A stretch of 64,000 nucleotides of DNA from Branchiostoma floridae. Taxonomy: Eukaryota > Chordata > Leptocardii > Amphioxiformes > Branchiostomatidae. How positions within the stretch are numbered: the first letter of the stretch is position 1; each line of letters begins with the position of its first letter. The notes beneath the pieces are model-generated. The model searched no databases. It saw nothing but the letters and a program-made list of their open reading frames with translations, and had not been told where the DNA came from. Below are positions 46,180 to 57,940 of the stretch, piece by piece. The stretch spans positions 14,617,564 through 14,681,563 of the forward strand of contig NC_049995.1 of assembly GCF_000003815.2 (NCBI RefSeq). Direction: 5' to 3'. A program made the position numbers and the translations under genes.

Positions 46180-46445
46180 GTTTTGTCTCGCAGTATGAAG
46201 AAGCTGCACGTTTTTAAAATGTAAAACAACGAACACTATCGTAGAGTGGAATTTGTTATCACCAAGCACAGTAGAGGCATCATCTCTGGATAGTTTTAAA
46301 GAACGCTTGCAGATAGATGTGCAAATGTTAGGTGTGACGGGTCCTTCGGTGTAATATAACCAGCTATTGCCGCGCCGCGTGCCTGCGAAGCTGGTGTGTT
46401 ACGGCGGTTAGACCGGCTATATAGATACAGATACAGGGACAGGAT
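46180..46445 (+). mobile_element. Non-LTR retrotransposon 3' end fragment
   Basis: In the plus frame around 46241-46315: VEWNLLSPSTVEASSLDSFK then ERLQ, the standard C-terminal WN-x-LP…SL-x-x-FK motif of CR1/jockey-group polymerases, followed by stops and a tail ending GCTATATAGATACAGATACAG. The tail matches a scrap at 16213-16288 (minus). The minus-strand frame 46296-46502 is a shadow. Confidence 0.7.
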
Positions 46446-46971
46446 ACTTACAAAAATCACAACATGACCAAGATAAAGAAGTATATGATTACGTGTGTAC
46501 AAACCATTATGGTACAGTAAAGTTCACTCGCAGACAGTATCCAGATTTCGTGTCTACAGTGTTTTCAATTCACCCCCATTGTTATGTATATGAAACCTTT
46601 ATGTTGTTGACTGATGAGAAAGGTCAGAAAAATTAATGAGAAAAAGCTCCAAATGTAATTAATTTCATCAAGGAAAGGTTTCAGGTTACAAAAGGGATCG
46701 TCGACAAAATAACCAAACTCTTGTCGACGTCACATATGTTACAACTACTAGTACTCCTTTTCCACTAGGATTTCAAATTGTATCAAGCATTGACCTAAGA
46801 GACATTTTCGAAGTTCACCACAGAGAGGTGATGGATTATGGCTAGGTTATTTTATGAGCTAAGTGACCGAGGTGGCTGCTTGTAAACATAAAAGACTTCG
46901 TCTTCCTCCTGTCATCACTACAGTTTTCTGTTCCAGTACTCCACACACTACCTTTCTCTGGGGGTCAGAGC

Positions 46972-47180
46972 TACTCTCCAAGCAGAGGTTAGGCTCCGGT
47001 TGTTTTTTTAACATAATTTTTAGTCGTTTTTATCGGGCTTTCTATTTTTTTTAATATCTTGCTGTGTCAAAACTTGGCTGGCGTACTTCAAGAAAAATGA
47101 CAAAATAGAAAAAAAACCGATAAAAACGACTAAAAATCGTTACAAAAAACAGCCGGAGCCTAACCTCTGCTTGGAGAGTA
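46972..47180. mobile_element. Palindromic MITE with 9-bp target duplication (Mutator-like)
   Basis: The left half, TACTCTCCAAGCAGAGGTTA and onward, is repeated inverted to the right end over ~95 bp with few mismatches. GGTCAGAGC flanks both sides (46963-46971 and 47181-47189). A 9-bp duplication suggests a Mutator-type transposase. Non-coding. Confidence 0.88.
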
Positions 47181-47430
47181 GGTCAGAGCTTCCAGATCTT
47201 CTTTGGTGCATGGTTCGGACAGGAGGGGGCAGACAAGACTTTTGTTTCATAGTCTGTTCCTGTCCGCATGACTCATACATGACTCATAGAATAGGAATTA
47301 GAGAAAAATACTGACGCAGGTAAATAGAAAATACATAAGCTACAACGTCAACCAATTATAACCCAAAGCGAAAGTTATAACAATATGCATAAGGTCGAGA
47401 CTTAAAATCAGATGGTCAATTACACCTTAG

Positions 47431-48165
47431 TAAAGTGTAAGCACAATAGAATAATCTATGCTACAGTGAAGAAAGTGTAGTGGTTCGTTTGGTCATTTTA
47501 TGAAGTCTTTCTTTTCTTAACTGAAATATTTTTCACTGTCAATTGTGCTAGTTTCTGCCTACAAGCCCTCTATTGTTCCATCTGTAGGCCCAATACTCAT
47601 TACTCAATACTCACACTCTGTATACCATTACCTACGAGCAACAGGTATGAACACTCTTTTGTTCTGGTCATCAGTCTTCATTTGCATCGTCTGCTGCGAG
47701 GGCATTTCCTCTCGAAAATAACAGATAATAGTACAAAACTATCCCGGGTCCTGTCGCCGTCAGTACATATACATTGTGGCAATCGTTAATACAGAAAAAC
47801 GCGCATTTATTAAAGTGTAAGCTACATGCAATAATCTATGTTACAGCGAAGCAAAATGTACTGGTGCATTTGGTCTATTTTGTAAGTTTTTTTTTCTCTA
47901 CTGAACGATTTTTCACTGTAAATGACAATAGTTTCTGTCTGCAATCCCTGTGTTGTTTCATGCATGATACTCTTGATATACTGACCCAATTAATGTCCAA
48001 TTTATACCATTACCTCCAAGCTACAGGTATAAATGCTCTTTTATCCATCATTTGCGAGGGTTTTTCCTCTCGAAATTGAAAGATAGTACGAAACTAGTCC
48101 CCGGTCTTGTCGCCGTCAGTACATTTTGGCAATCGTTAATAGAGAAAAACGCCCATTTATTGACG
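47431..48165. repeat. ~380-bp tandem duplication
   Basis: TAAAGTGTAAGC begins copies at 47431 and 47811. CGCATTTATT/CGCCCATTTATT and GTCCTGTCGCCGTCAGTACA/GTCTTGTCGCCGTCAGTACA end both. Copies are ~80% alike by eye. Confidence 0.8.
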
Positions 48166-48813
48166 TCTTGTAGCATATGATGCATGGCGACAGTGTGCTT
48201 CTGTCCATGCAGATGATCTATGGGAGCGGAATGAAGCGTTCTGGACCCTAATGGGGTCTTGGAAGGCATCCAACTTCTTTGAAACATCCATACTTGTCTC
48301 CAACTTGGGCAAAAACGCCTTGTCAAATGAAACGATTGCAAATGTCATCGTCGAGTAAATATTCAATTCAAGATAGCCAGACCGAAGTCTGTTTGGATTA
48401 TTTCATCTGAGGAGTCATGAATCTCTTTCTTTCAGTTTTACACAATGCTGTTACTGTGGAATTAATAGCGCATGTATTACGTGCGACACGATCATATGTC
48501 AGTGGATATTCAGTTGAATATTAAACATAATCTTAACCTATACACCTGATTCAGCAACCTCAAATCATAGGGAGAGTGACATTGGTAATGAGGAAAACCA
48601 TCCCTTACCGTGACATTTTGCCATGTGTTAGGCATTGGTTATTGTTTTTAGGTTGACCGACATATTCGGGTAAAACCTGCTATGTGAAGCTTTTTGGTAG
48701 TTCAAAGAAAATCATATTTTCGACCTGAGAAATGAAACTCAAAACAAAATTTCTGTACTCACACTCCAAGATCAAAGCTCTGAAAGTTCCGGTAAGAATG
48801 TAAGGTAAACATT
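48166..48813. other. Intergenic, no supported gene
   Basis: A minus-strand frame at 48157-48366 encodes LPKLETSMDVSKKLDAFQDP, helix-like but short and without domain or splice support. Confidence 0.35.
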
Positions 48814-49045
48814 TTTAGCCTCCATAGCAGGCTCTCTATGGCCTTTTNNNNNNNNNNNNNNNNNNNNNNNNNNNNNNNNNNNNNNNNNNNNNNNNNNNNN
48901 NNNNNNNNNNNNNNNNNNNNNNNNNNNNNNNNNNNNNNNNNNNNNNNCAGCAACCAGCGACGCAGTACAAAAAGAAATGGCCAGCAAAGTGTACGATGAT
49001 CCAAAAAAAGGCCCTAGAGAGCCTGCTATGGAGGCTAAACATTGT
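48814..49045. mobile_element. Hairpin element (MITE) containing the assembly gap
   Basis: TAGCCTCCATAGCAGGCTCT (left, ~48815-48834) is inverted at ~49022-49042 on the other side of the N run, with GGCCTTTT/AAAAGGCC continuing the arms. AACATTTT and AACATTGT flank it, a likely 8-bp target duplication with one change. Confidence 0.75.
48848..48947. other. Assembly gap (100 N)
   Basis: Exactly 100 N, the conventional placeholder for a gap of unknown length. Confidence 0.98.
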
Positions 49046-50227
49046 ACCCCTTGATATTTGTGCCTTTATAATGTATTAATATTGCACTATGGTGTTGCAA
49101 GTGTACTTATGCATTTTGTGTTTCATGGTCAAACTGTGATTAACTTCGGTGAAATCTGAAAACGAATGAAAACAAAAGAATCCATACCTACAGACCAATT
49201 TTTTTTTCAATTGCATATCCGTAAATATAACCGTATTCTCCTTACATCTTGAAAAAACAAGAACCACAAGAAGAACTCTTGAAATGACATCATTCAACAA
49301 GATGAATTCTCGAAGGAACCTGATACTTTAACGTTCAGTCTTTATTTATTTACAGAGTAACAAAATAGTGAACATTTACGTAACTTCAGAAAAGCTCACA
49401 CGTACTTCAAATGTGACAATCCTAAACGTCATGGAAGACCAATAACAACTCAAGTAAGTCAAAATAGTCATGTCAATGTGCGTTCAAGAGAAGTCAATCA
49501 ATCAATCTATTCCCATACCATTATGATATCAGCAAATAATATATGCAACAATATCTGAACTGCAAAACATATCTTTGAATTTGCTTATAAACAATCCTTT
49601 TGAAACTTGTAGTCGGCAAATGGAATTGCATATAATTTTTGGGCTTGTCCCATCTATACATACGTAGATAGTTGATACTATCTGAGTCTGGGAGAGAAGC
49701 CGTCAGACCGTCATAAGGTCCATAAAGGTGGAATCTAGATCTGTGGTGACGTAGCCCGTAGGGTGAAAGGTCACACAGCAAAGCATGATGGGCCAAGAGT
49801 GGCGGCTCAATGCAAGGCAGTAGGTGTGTGCCCGTGAGTGATCGGTTACTATGGCATTTATCTCATCACGACTATGCAAATAAGCACACGCCAAATTTGA
49901 CGACCACATAGTCAGAATATGTTCATTTGCATATTCGTGACGAGATAATGCGACAGCAATCGAGTGATCGGGATGCTCATAAAGAGCGAGAGGCTTGTAT
50001 GTAGATACATTTGTGATACTTACATTGTAGAGATACAATGGTGTTGCTCTTTCACAAAAATATATTTGGCTATCTTGTTCAGGAGGGACCCAATCAAAGT
50101 ATATACATCCTTGACCGGTCAGCAACAGTCACTATCTCCACTGGCAATAAATATGACCTCTTATATTCGGAGTAGTTTCATCAGTTTTGTTTAGCATTTG
50201 GTACTAAGACTCTTTGCATACATCCGG
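49046..50227. other. Intergenic with a small inverted repeat
   Basis: ATCTCATCACGACTATGCAA (49860) pairs with TTGCATATTCGTGACGAGAT (49928) and nearby GATCGG motifs pair further out: a hairpin over ~49830-49985. The minus-strand 140-codon frame 49703-50125 runs through this hairpin and has no domain. Confidence 0.5.
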
Positions 50228-50444
50228 TAACGCTAGTTCACTTTTATCCGCTGGGTAACCTATATCCGTTGTTTTTGATAGCAGGACTTTTAGGGACATA
50301 AAGTCGAAGGACGGTGGTTTCAAACTGCAATATTTTGATAACATCGCAACTTGAAACAACCATGCGGCCACTTGATATCCCTAATTATCTATTTTCAAAA
50401 CAACGGATATAGGTTACCCCGCGGATAAAAGTGAGCTTGCGTTA
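50228..50444. mobile_element. TIR-bounded MITE, 217 bp
   Basis: The ends pair over ~49 bp: GGTAACCTATATCCGTTGTT near the left end and its inverse ACAACGGATATAGGTTACCC near the right, continuing outward through CTTTTATCCG/CGGATAAAAG to TAACGC/GCGTTA. Confidence 0.85.
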
Positions 50445-51299
50445 ATAATCAGCTGGCAACGTTCCAGTAGCCCTTTTGCTACTTTCTCCGACAGTAATGA
50501 CTAGTTCCCATTGAGAGGTATAACTGCTCATCATTGTCCAGTGGAAAGTAACCGAATGACTCTTGAAACGTTGTTGGGTAATTTGTATTGGCTGTGCACA
50601 GAGAACCGTAATACCCTGTTGACTAATTTAGTTAGAGGTTGTCTGCTATAGACTTAATCGGGCCTTAGAGGCTGAGACAAGAGGTTTGCTAAATTCGTTT
50701 GGGGGTTTTGGTTTTTACAGACTGTTGCATCAATAAATGGCTAACACCGGCCATTCTACCGTTCACATCTCTGGCACTAAGAATTCCCTCTCATGATCAT
50801 TGTATAGGTAGTTCTTATTTGATTTGAAATGTTGCATCCCGTTTAAATGGTGCTCAAAGTGTAATGTTGTTGTTACAGACTAAAACAGCTGCGTGAACTG
50901 TGTGAAGAGTATAAAGTTTATCAACAGTGTTTTGTAACCAGGCAGAGGCAGACAACATGTCGACTGGTCACGATCCTATGGCCACACTTTGATAAAGAAG
51001 AATCCATCGCCCACTATCACATACATGGAAAAGAGCCCACGGTAAAGACAGAAAAAAGACATTGAGGAGTTTGCTTTGAGCAACAACAACATTCAAGATG
51101 GCGTCGTACACATCGAAAATCACCGCAAAGGATGATGGGACCGCCTCCTGCCTGAATACAAAACACTGTCTCATTTTTTCCCGGCAATACAATAATGTTC
51201 ATCCTTCAGCCAATATCCTAACTCTACATCCTTCCAATAGCCCCTTGGAGAGCCCCCAATACCCACTACTTAAAAAAAAAGTCTACACGTTCTTAACAC
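50445..51299. other. Intergenic / 3' flank of the Kv gene
   Basis: No other gene seen. No clear AATAAA on the minus strand. Confidence 0.4.
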
Positions 51300-52625
51300 T
51301 CACAATGACTCGTCATCATCATCTGACTCGTCAGTCTGTTCTTCGTGTGATTGCTTCATTTTTTCCTTCCTTGCTTTGGCACTTTCCCTGATCGCCGTGA
51401 ACGTATCTACGAGTATAGTCAAGGGAAAGGATAGTATAACGACACAGATGATCGACCACGCCCCTGTTAGAACCTTCCCGATGAATCCTATCGGCGTTAT
51501 GTCGCCGTATCCCACCGTCGTCATGGTGATAATGGTGAACCAGAACACCGCGGGTATACTGCTAAACTTCTCCGGATTGTGGGTCTTTTCCATGTAGTAC
51601 ATCATAGTGGTAAATACTAGGCAGATCATGCTGAGGGCGAAGCAGAGCGAGCTCAAATTGCTCGCGCTGATTTTCAGAGTCTTTGCCAGCATTATCATTC
51701 CCGGGGACGACCGGCAGAGTTTAAACACCCTGAATACGCGAAACACTCTTAGAGTGTCGAATACAGCTTGCACGTTGCTTTCCTCGCTTATACACAGCCC
51801 TACGTAGAAGGGGAAAATGGAGACTAAGTCTACAACACTCATGAAGCTTCTAGCGTACAGTGATCTGTTCGGCGAAGCGTACAACCTTATAATATATTCC
51901 GCGGTAAACAACACCACACAGGCGCTTTCTATACAAAAGAAGACGTGTCTACAATGCCTCGCCCTCGCTATTTTGAAGGGGTCTCCTATATTCGACACAT
52001 CCTCGCACGCTAACGTCTCCATAACAGTGGCTGTCACAGACAAGGAGATGAAGAAGCACGTGATGTAGAAGAACACTTGGGCGGACATGTTCGCCTTGGG
52101 ACTCTCGACCATTTGCCACAGTTTTTCCCTGAGCGTTTCCGGAACAAAGACCGTCTTTGGTCGGTGCGCAATGTCCCATTGTATCTTCCTATCTATGTAA
52201 TCCTCGAAGCAACAGTGACTCATGTGTTCGTCCGGATCGATTTCGAAAAATTCAATCTCTTCCAAGTACGTGTGGAAGTGAATATCGTCCGACTTTGGAA
52301 AATGTAGCACCCCGTTCGTGTAGAACCTTAGGATGTACTTAAACATCTCCGGCGTCGTCGACAAGTCGTACTCGTTCGTGTCCGGATTGAAGAATTTCTC
52401 TCGATCGTCGAACCTCCCGAGGAGGGTGTCAGGGTGGGCGTCCAAGGCGCCCCGCCAGACTTCGTACTTGTGTCCGCTGACGTTAAAGACCAGCCGCTCG
52501 TCCCCGGCGACCTTTCTCTGCTCTGTGGTGGGGCAGAACGGTCTCCTGATGGGAGAGTACCTTCCCACAATGGACGGCAGTCGACTGACACGCCTCCCTT
52601 GGTGCGGTATGAATGCAGCCATCAT
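51300..52625 (-). CDS. Voltage-gated potassium channel, Shal/Kv4-like, divergent, single exon
   Basis: 441 aa. T1 tetramerisation domain ~44-148 (LVFNVSGHKYEVWR, PDTLLG, CCFEDY). S1 ~183-203, S2 ~226-249, S3 ~260-279. S4 is LRVFRVFRVFKLCR (R293, R296, R299, K302, R305), the Kv4 charge pattern. S5 ~322-345; selectivity filter TTVGYGD 369-375; S6 ~383-408. Oddities: the S6 PVP hinge reads PLT (401-403); the T1 zinc motif HX5C has D114 where Cys is expected (H108 and C138-C139 are kept); the filter has V where Kv4 usually has L; the hydrophobic Kv4 N-terminus is absent; the short C-tail ends in DESDDDDESL. Kv4 genes are normally split, but this coding region is intact and uninterrupted. It could be a silent or modulatory subunit. 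Plasma membrane K+ channel inferred. Confidence 0.9.
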   Translation of the reverse strand: MMAAFIPHQGRRVSRLPSIVGRYSPIRRPFCPTTEQRKVAGDERLVFNVSGHKYEVWRGALDAHPDTLLGRFDDREKFFNPDTNEYDLSTTPEMFKYILRFYTNGVLHFPKSDDIHFHTYLEEIEFFEIDPDEHMSHCCFEDYIDRKIQWDIAHRPKTVFVPETLREKLWQMVESPKANMSAQVFFYITCFFISLSVTATVMETLACEDVSNIGDPFKIARARHCRHVFFCIESACVVLFTAEYIIRLYASPNRSLYARSFMSVVDLVSIFPFYVGLCISEESNVQAVFDTLRVFRVFRVFKLCRSSPGMIMLAKTLKISASNLSSLCFALSMICLVFTTMMYYMEKTHNPEKFSSIPAVFWFTIITMTTVGYGDITPIGFIGKVLTGAWSIICVVILSFPLTILVDTFTAIRESAKARKEKMKQSHEEQTDESDDDDESL

Positions 52626-52784
52626 AATGCAGAGTTATCCGAGTGCTATTAGAACCCCGAACACGAAGTCCATCACATCACCGCCAACCCTTCCTGAAAT
52701 ATCGCCTCATTTAGGCGCACTTCGTAGACGCCAAAGACGGGCTGACCTTTCGCCACGATCCGTGAAAATGCGCCTCCATCAATC

Positions 52785-52790
52785 TTTATA
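52785..52790 (-). promoter_or_regulatory. Possible TATA box of the Kv gene
   Basis: TATAAA within GGGATATAAAGATT on the minus strand, 160 bp upstream of the ATG at 52625. Plausible position for a core promoter with a short leader; not tested. Confidence 0.3.
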
Positions 52791-52859
52791 TCCCCTGCAC
52801 GTTGCCACCTACCCTTCTGCAATACATCTCATCTGGTGGCACGTTTAAAAAGCAACAGT

Positions 52860-54980
52860 CTTTGCTGCATCTGTTTAAACATCAGCCGCGCCGTAACAAT
52901 CTATCTCCTGGCGGTTTCCCTTTTGTTATTTGGTAACGCGAAGACTTGGAGTTAGTCCAGGTAGTTAATAGAAGCAGATATTGCTGCGACACGGAGGGAA
53001 TCTGTTTAACCTGTCCCCCGGGATTCTGCGGTAGCACGTCGGCATCTCCCGACCCAGACGGAGCCTTGGTTAACTCTCCAAGTCACGTAGGATCTCGCCC
53101 TTTCTCGGCGCTAAACGACCTTCTGATTCACTCCGGTAAGGGGTTTTGGACAAGGCCACGCAAATCTGTGTAAGGTGGAGGAGCGAACACGAGTTAAGGA
53201 CACATTTACTATGATCTTATTGAGCGATGGTTCTGCAGATGCTGTCGTACATACGTGCAGGATGATTTTGGTATAACGCGAGGGATGACAAGGGTTGAAT
53301 TTGAATGTGACTCTGTGCTTTCACGCATGATCAAATGGTTCCTTGATAATATTTGCTTGGTATTTTCCACAGCCTCTTAAAACCTTCCCTTTTAGAAAGA
53401 TTACGAGTTGGTACAATGCCGCACGGAATAACTTCTCTCGCATAAAACAGCTCTAAAGTATTGAAGACACCATCGTCCTTTTCAAACCGTGAAGAAAGCA
53501 CCAATCAAAGATTCGCCTTCTTTAAGGTCACAGGTGTGCTTACGATGATTCCACTCTCTTAATGGCACTAAATAAGCTCGTTTCCTTCTTCATGTAACAG
53601 GCGATCAGAAGCATCAGGTGCACGTTGAAATCCCACAGGTTGCCGAGAGAATTTGCTCCGAAGCGCTCGCGGCGCGGCGTCCAATCCAGTCCCGGTCCAT
53701 TGACCCAACGCTTGCCCTATATTGGAAATAATTGGGAGGCTGGGGCTATATTCTTGGCGTAAATCCAATCCTGTCTCCCGCTCGCAGGGGGTATCCTCAA
53801 ACTGGTATCACCGGAAATATTTCCCTTTACAGCTGATTCTAACGCCGTATCACAGAGGTTGAGACTGTAATTTGCATCACCAACACAAATTCTGTTCCTT
53901 CGCTAAGTGAGCCCTTTTTTTAAATACACCATCCGGGTTTGATCTACGCATTCATTCCGCACCTGAACTTGAAACGTCACTTGAATGTTAATTCAATTGT
54001 GATCAATATAAATGTAGCTATTATGGATGGGCTTGTGGTGATATCTCAAAATAATTGCCTTCGATGCAGCGCAGACGCCTTATGAATCATGGAAAATGGC
54101 CTCCCCATACCTCGGCATTACGTTTCCAGGAATGCAAACTTGCTGGAATATTATTCCTATGCCCTTGAAGGAGTGCTTGTTGATCTGGGCGTCGTTTCAC
54201 TCATGAATCCCGGGAACACACTGATCCTCGCGCGCGGACGTACGACTCGGTGGCAAAGTGCTCTTGTCTTGGAGGTGATCTTCGAAAAGACAACATGGCG
54301 GCCATTATATCTTCTCATGCAGCAAGTGTGCCCCGTTATATTTACAGTCGCTTCTTGGTCGGATATCGACGCCGTCCTTAATCGATTTAACGTCCAATAC
54401 TCGCCTCTCTAGAAATCCAATTCCACTCAACGATCGGGGGTTGGATCTACCGATGGCACACCGATGTTCGTAAATGTTGACCGTTACTTCCGAGAAGATT
54501 TATGACGTCATAATCATTATTGCCTCGACAGTACGATACTTCTTTTTACCGTGTTACCGATTATTTCCCTTCCGTCTGGCCGAAGAAGGCTCCATGTGGC
54601 CTGTTTTCCTATTGGTTTTCCAGGGTTCCCTTTGGTGGATCGTGTCGAGAAATCCCAATTTGCATGAGGCTGTCATGCTAGGTGTTATCTTGTCCACAAC
54701 CTCCTGTTGCTGCAGACAGCAGGGATTGCCGCAGTGAGTCCCAAACCACCAGCAGAAGACCGCAGACCCTGACAAAAATCCACTCAGACTTCACTACACT
54801 TCATCCGAATGGAAGAAACCGATCCTGGACGTAAACACGGCCATTAAGAGGTATCGCACCACTTCCTTGGGCAGTCTTGTAAATATTCTTGCCTGTGAGA
54901 ATATCCGATCAGGAAACAATCACGCAGCAAAGAGGGATATCTTCAGAGCCACCCGTTGATGAAACCCTCTAGGTTACAGT
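52860..54980. other. 5' flank of the Kv gene and intergenic, no gene seen
   Basis: Frames at 54089-54412 (107 aa) and 54474-54737 (87 aa) have no recognised domain, signal peptide or convincing splice context. Confidence 0.4.
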
Positions 54981-54984
54981 TGCT

Positions 54985-55090
54985 GTTGTTCTTCAGGCTA
55001 CTGACGCCCCAACGTCAGGTATCAGGTTGCAGTTGTTGTTCTTCTGGCGGATGACGCCCCTACGTCAGGTATCGGGTTGCAGGTTCCGTC
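54985..55090. repeat. ~55-bp direct repeat
   Basis: GGTTGCAGTTG-TTGTTCTTC followed by TGACGCCCC-ACGTCAGGTAT occurs twice in succession. Confidence 0.7.
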
Positions 55091-55489
55091 CCGGTAGGTA
55101 GGGCAGGCTGTGCAGCTAGGTCGTCACCCTTCCTCTGAAACAGAACGAAGGGAGCAAGGTCATTATTGGAAGCATCATCTCGTGACGTCACAAGATCAAT
55201 AGACACATTGAAGGCACACATTGCACTGAACGCCAAACGTCTCGCGACCTTTTTGCGACCTGAGTTGTATTTTTATAGCCTTTGACAGGATAAATCTAAT
55301 AGCATGCAAATTTCAAAATCATGGCTCAAAAGACAACAAAGCAAACAAAGCTTTTAGAGGTTACTTCAAATAATGTAAAGAAGTTGGTCACATTTTAGGT
55401 CACAGAGCGGTTGTAGTGACGTCGTCGTCCTATTGGAATGCGGGTATGCAATATGACATGCAGAACAGTCGGTTCCGTCCACACCTTAA

Positions 55490-55850
55490 TTTTAACAATG
55501 GTTGAGTCAGGACTACAGTGCAGCTAACAGCATTAAAAATGTCTATATATACGTGATGTATCAACCTATGGCAACGTGAGTTGAAGAACGAAGACATTTC
55601 GATGCCACGCTGAAAAATCAAGTACCGTATCATCGCAATTTATTTATTTATTTATTCATCTTTTAGGGTAATTCCTACAGTTTGAAAAAAAAGAACATTT
55701 CCAAGGGACCCAAATCATTGGTTGAGACAAAATTATAATAAAGCTAACACCATAGAAATATCAGTATATTTGTGGTGTATCAAAATGAAGAAATGTCAAT
55801 ACCACGCTGAAAAATCAGGGTACCATATCAACGCAATCATTTATGTATGG
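55490..55850. repeat. Imperfect ~240-bp duplication
   Basis: ACCACGCTGAAAAATCAGGG with GTACCATATCAACGCAAT (55800-55835) echoes CCACGCTGAAAAATCAAG with TACCGTATCATCGCAAT (55602-55640). The AAAATGTCTATATAT/GAAATATCAGTATAT regions and a (TTTA)n stretch also correspond. Confidence 0.6.
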
Positions 55851-56034
55851 GGGCAAGCGGGGCCAACGACCGGGGAGCGAGCGTTTAAGCGGGGTTGACA
55901 GCTCGGCGCCACGAGGTGGCATCTAACCGCTGATGTTACGTCACGACCAGACATAATGGCGCTCCGGAGTCAAATTTCGTCCCACGAGACAGGCCCGTGT
56001 TGGTGTCAAGGTGACCGTAATTCACGTGATGCTC

Positions 56035-56145
56035 GCAACAATGGAACGATTCTGATCGAACGTCATATCAAACAAATAGAACCCGATAGAACTCCCTATT
56101 CTATTCCGAACACCTCCTACAAAAACAGCTCCAGTGGGCAAGAAA
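56035..56145 (-). mobile_element. Half-copy of the 60.7-kb MITE family
   Basis: On the minus strand GTGTTCGGAATAGAATAGGG and TTCTATTTGTTTGATATGAC match 60813-60855 (GTGTTCGAAATAGAATAGGG, TTCTATTTGTTCGATATGGC). Confidence 0.65.
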
Positions 56146-57940
56146 TTGTCAAAGAACAATGCTATGCCATTCTTTGTTGAAGACTGCACCCACCGAGTAT
56201 AGTTGTTTTGGGACGGAGAGCCACTGCATTGTTTTTACATTGTTGGTGGGCAGGATGCACGCGTAGAGCAGGGTATGTATATGACACGGGATGCTCGCAA
56301 AACGTCATGTGCAGTATGAACAATGTAAGAACAATTTGTTGATGGTCTTTTGAATGTTTCATTTGATTAGAGATCTAAGTAATCAACTTATTATTCACTT
56401 ATTAGTTCCTAGCAATCTGCAGTACACAAAGTAAGATGGAGTATGGCATTTGATAAGTCTCTATCAGGTTACATCAAGATGGTGGGAGAATTGTTGAAAT
56501 CGGTCAAACAAAAAGAATATTACACCAGACGAGTTAGCCAACTGGTTGCTCCCGTAGCCTCTCATTTTATTGATTCGGTCAACTTCAACATTGTTCTTCC
56601 AACGGCGAATGGACTCCGATAGACACTTGTACTAAACCTGTTGTCAACCATCATTGTAGTCAAGAGCTTACTTGATCTGATATATCCACATTTGAAGTAG
56701 CAATCGGAAGACAATAACTGCAAGAGCGATCTCATAGTGTTATCTTGGATGCTCAGACCTATTTTCCAAGGCTTATCATTATTTCGCTGTGCACCTCGAA
56801 AATCTCAATGCCACTGTGGATCTAAAATTGGCCCCTTGGAGGATGTGGGAATGTGTCAAGATGCAGGTGCACCCGTACTTCTAACACATAGACATCGGAT
56901 GTAATATGTCGTTGCTAAAATGAATACCACACTTAATGAAATTTGCTAAATAATTTCACTATACTAAGTAAAAAGGGACATTTTAAAAGTAACTAGTCAG
57001 TGACGATTCTTGGAAGACCCCTCACCCCCGAAAAATGTGGTTACACCCAGTAAAATGTCTGACATGACGAGGCAAACATTTTGTCTTCGTCTTTTTTGTC
57101 AGTAAAGTTATATTCTGATGATATAATACAAGACAGTTCAGATCTATGCAAGGTGTTGACTAGAGTTTTAACGTAGGGCCGAGTTGATCAGGGTGTAGGT
57201 CTGAGTCGACTAGAAATTGCTAGGGCCGAGTCAGTAAGGGCCGAAGCGTCAGACATCCCTTCTTATACACGAGTATAACTAGTAAACTCACGTGCAATAT
57301 CAATGTATTTATTTCCAATACACATCAGCCGTAAGTGCATGCGTTCCATCCTTTTGTTGCGACCTATGCTAATCGTTTAGCATCGACCTAGATATAATCC
57401 GAGCATGATAGATACCGCTGTCTTTTACAGATGTGGTAAACCTCTATGATTTGTCGTCAGTGTCTGTTTGTACATTACAAGACATTTTCCAGTGCGAGCC
57501 AGATGATGGAGATGATCTCAACTGATGTGCACACGCATACAAATGCATAACACTAAAGTCTGGGGTCATTGACTGACTGACGCTAGCCTTTCACCACCGC
57601 GCTACCATTTCACGTTGGCGCATCATAAAATCAACTCTATTTGCGTCTGCCTCGCCGAGCAGAATCCAAAACAATTTGAACAACGAAAAACTCATTATCT
57701 TTTACTATCCGACCGAGACTGGCTCGGAAATCTCCATTTTCTTAGGAGTACCGGGGCTTAATGACTCTCAGATACGCAATTTCCCGAGCTCCGCCCGGTC
57801 TGTACGTTACATGTGTGTGCATGGTGATAAGGAATGGCGTCGTTTGGGGCCTTGCTTTGAAGTCGGCGAGGAGAGATCAGTATCGTATTGCACAATCAAT
57901 GAGTGGGTTGGCTAGAGCTTCGATAGGATAGCTTAAAGGT
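56146..57940. other. Intergenic, no gene seen
   Basis: A short GGGCCGAGT… repeat lies at 57175-57245. The frame 57676-57915 is unsupported. Confidence 0.4.

Noticed and set aside
49703-50125. 140-codon minus-strand ORF
   Set aside because: Runs through a local hairpin (49830-49985) and overlaps another frame; no motif.
54089-54737. Two ORFs of 107 and 87 codons upstream of the Kv gene
   Set aside because: No domain, no splice continuity with the Kv gene (opposite strand), plausible by chance.
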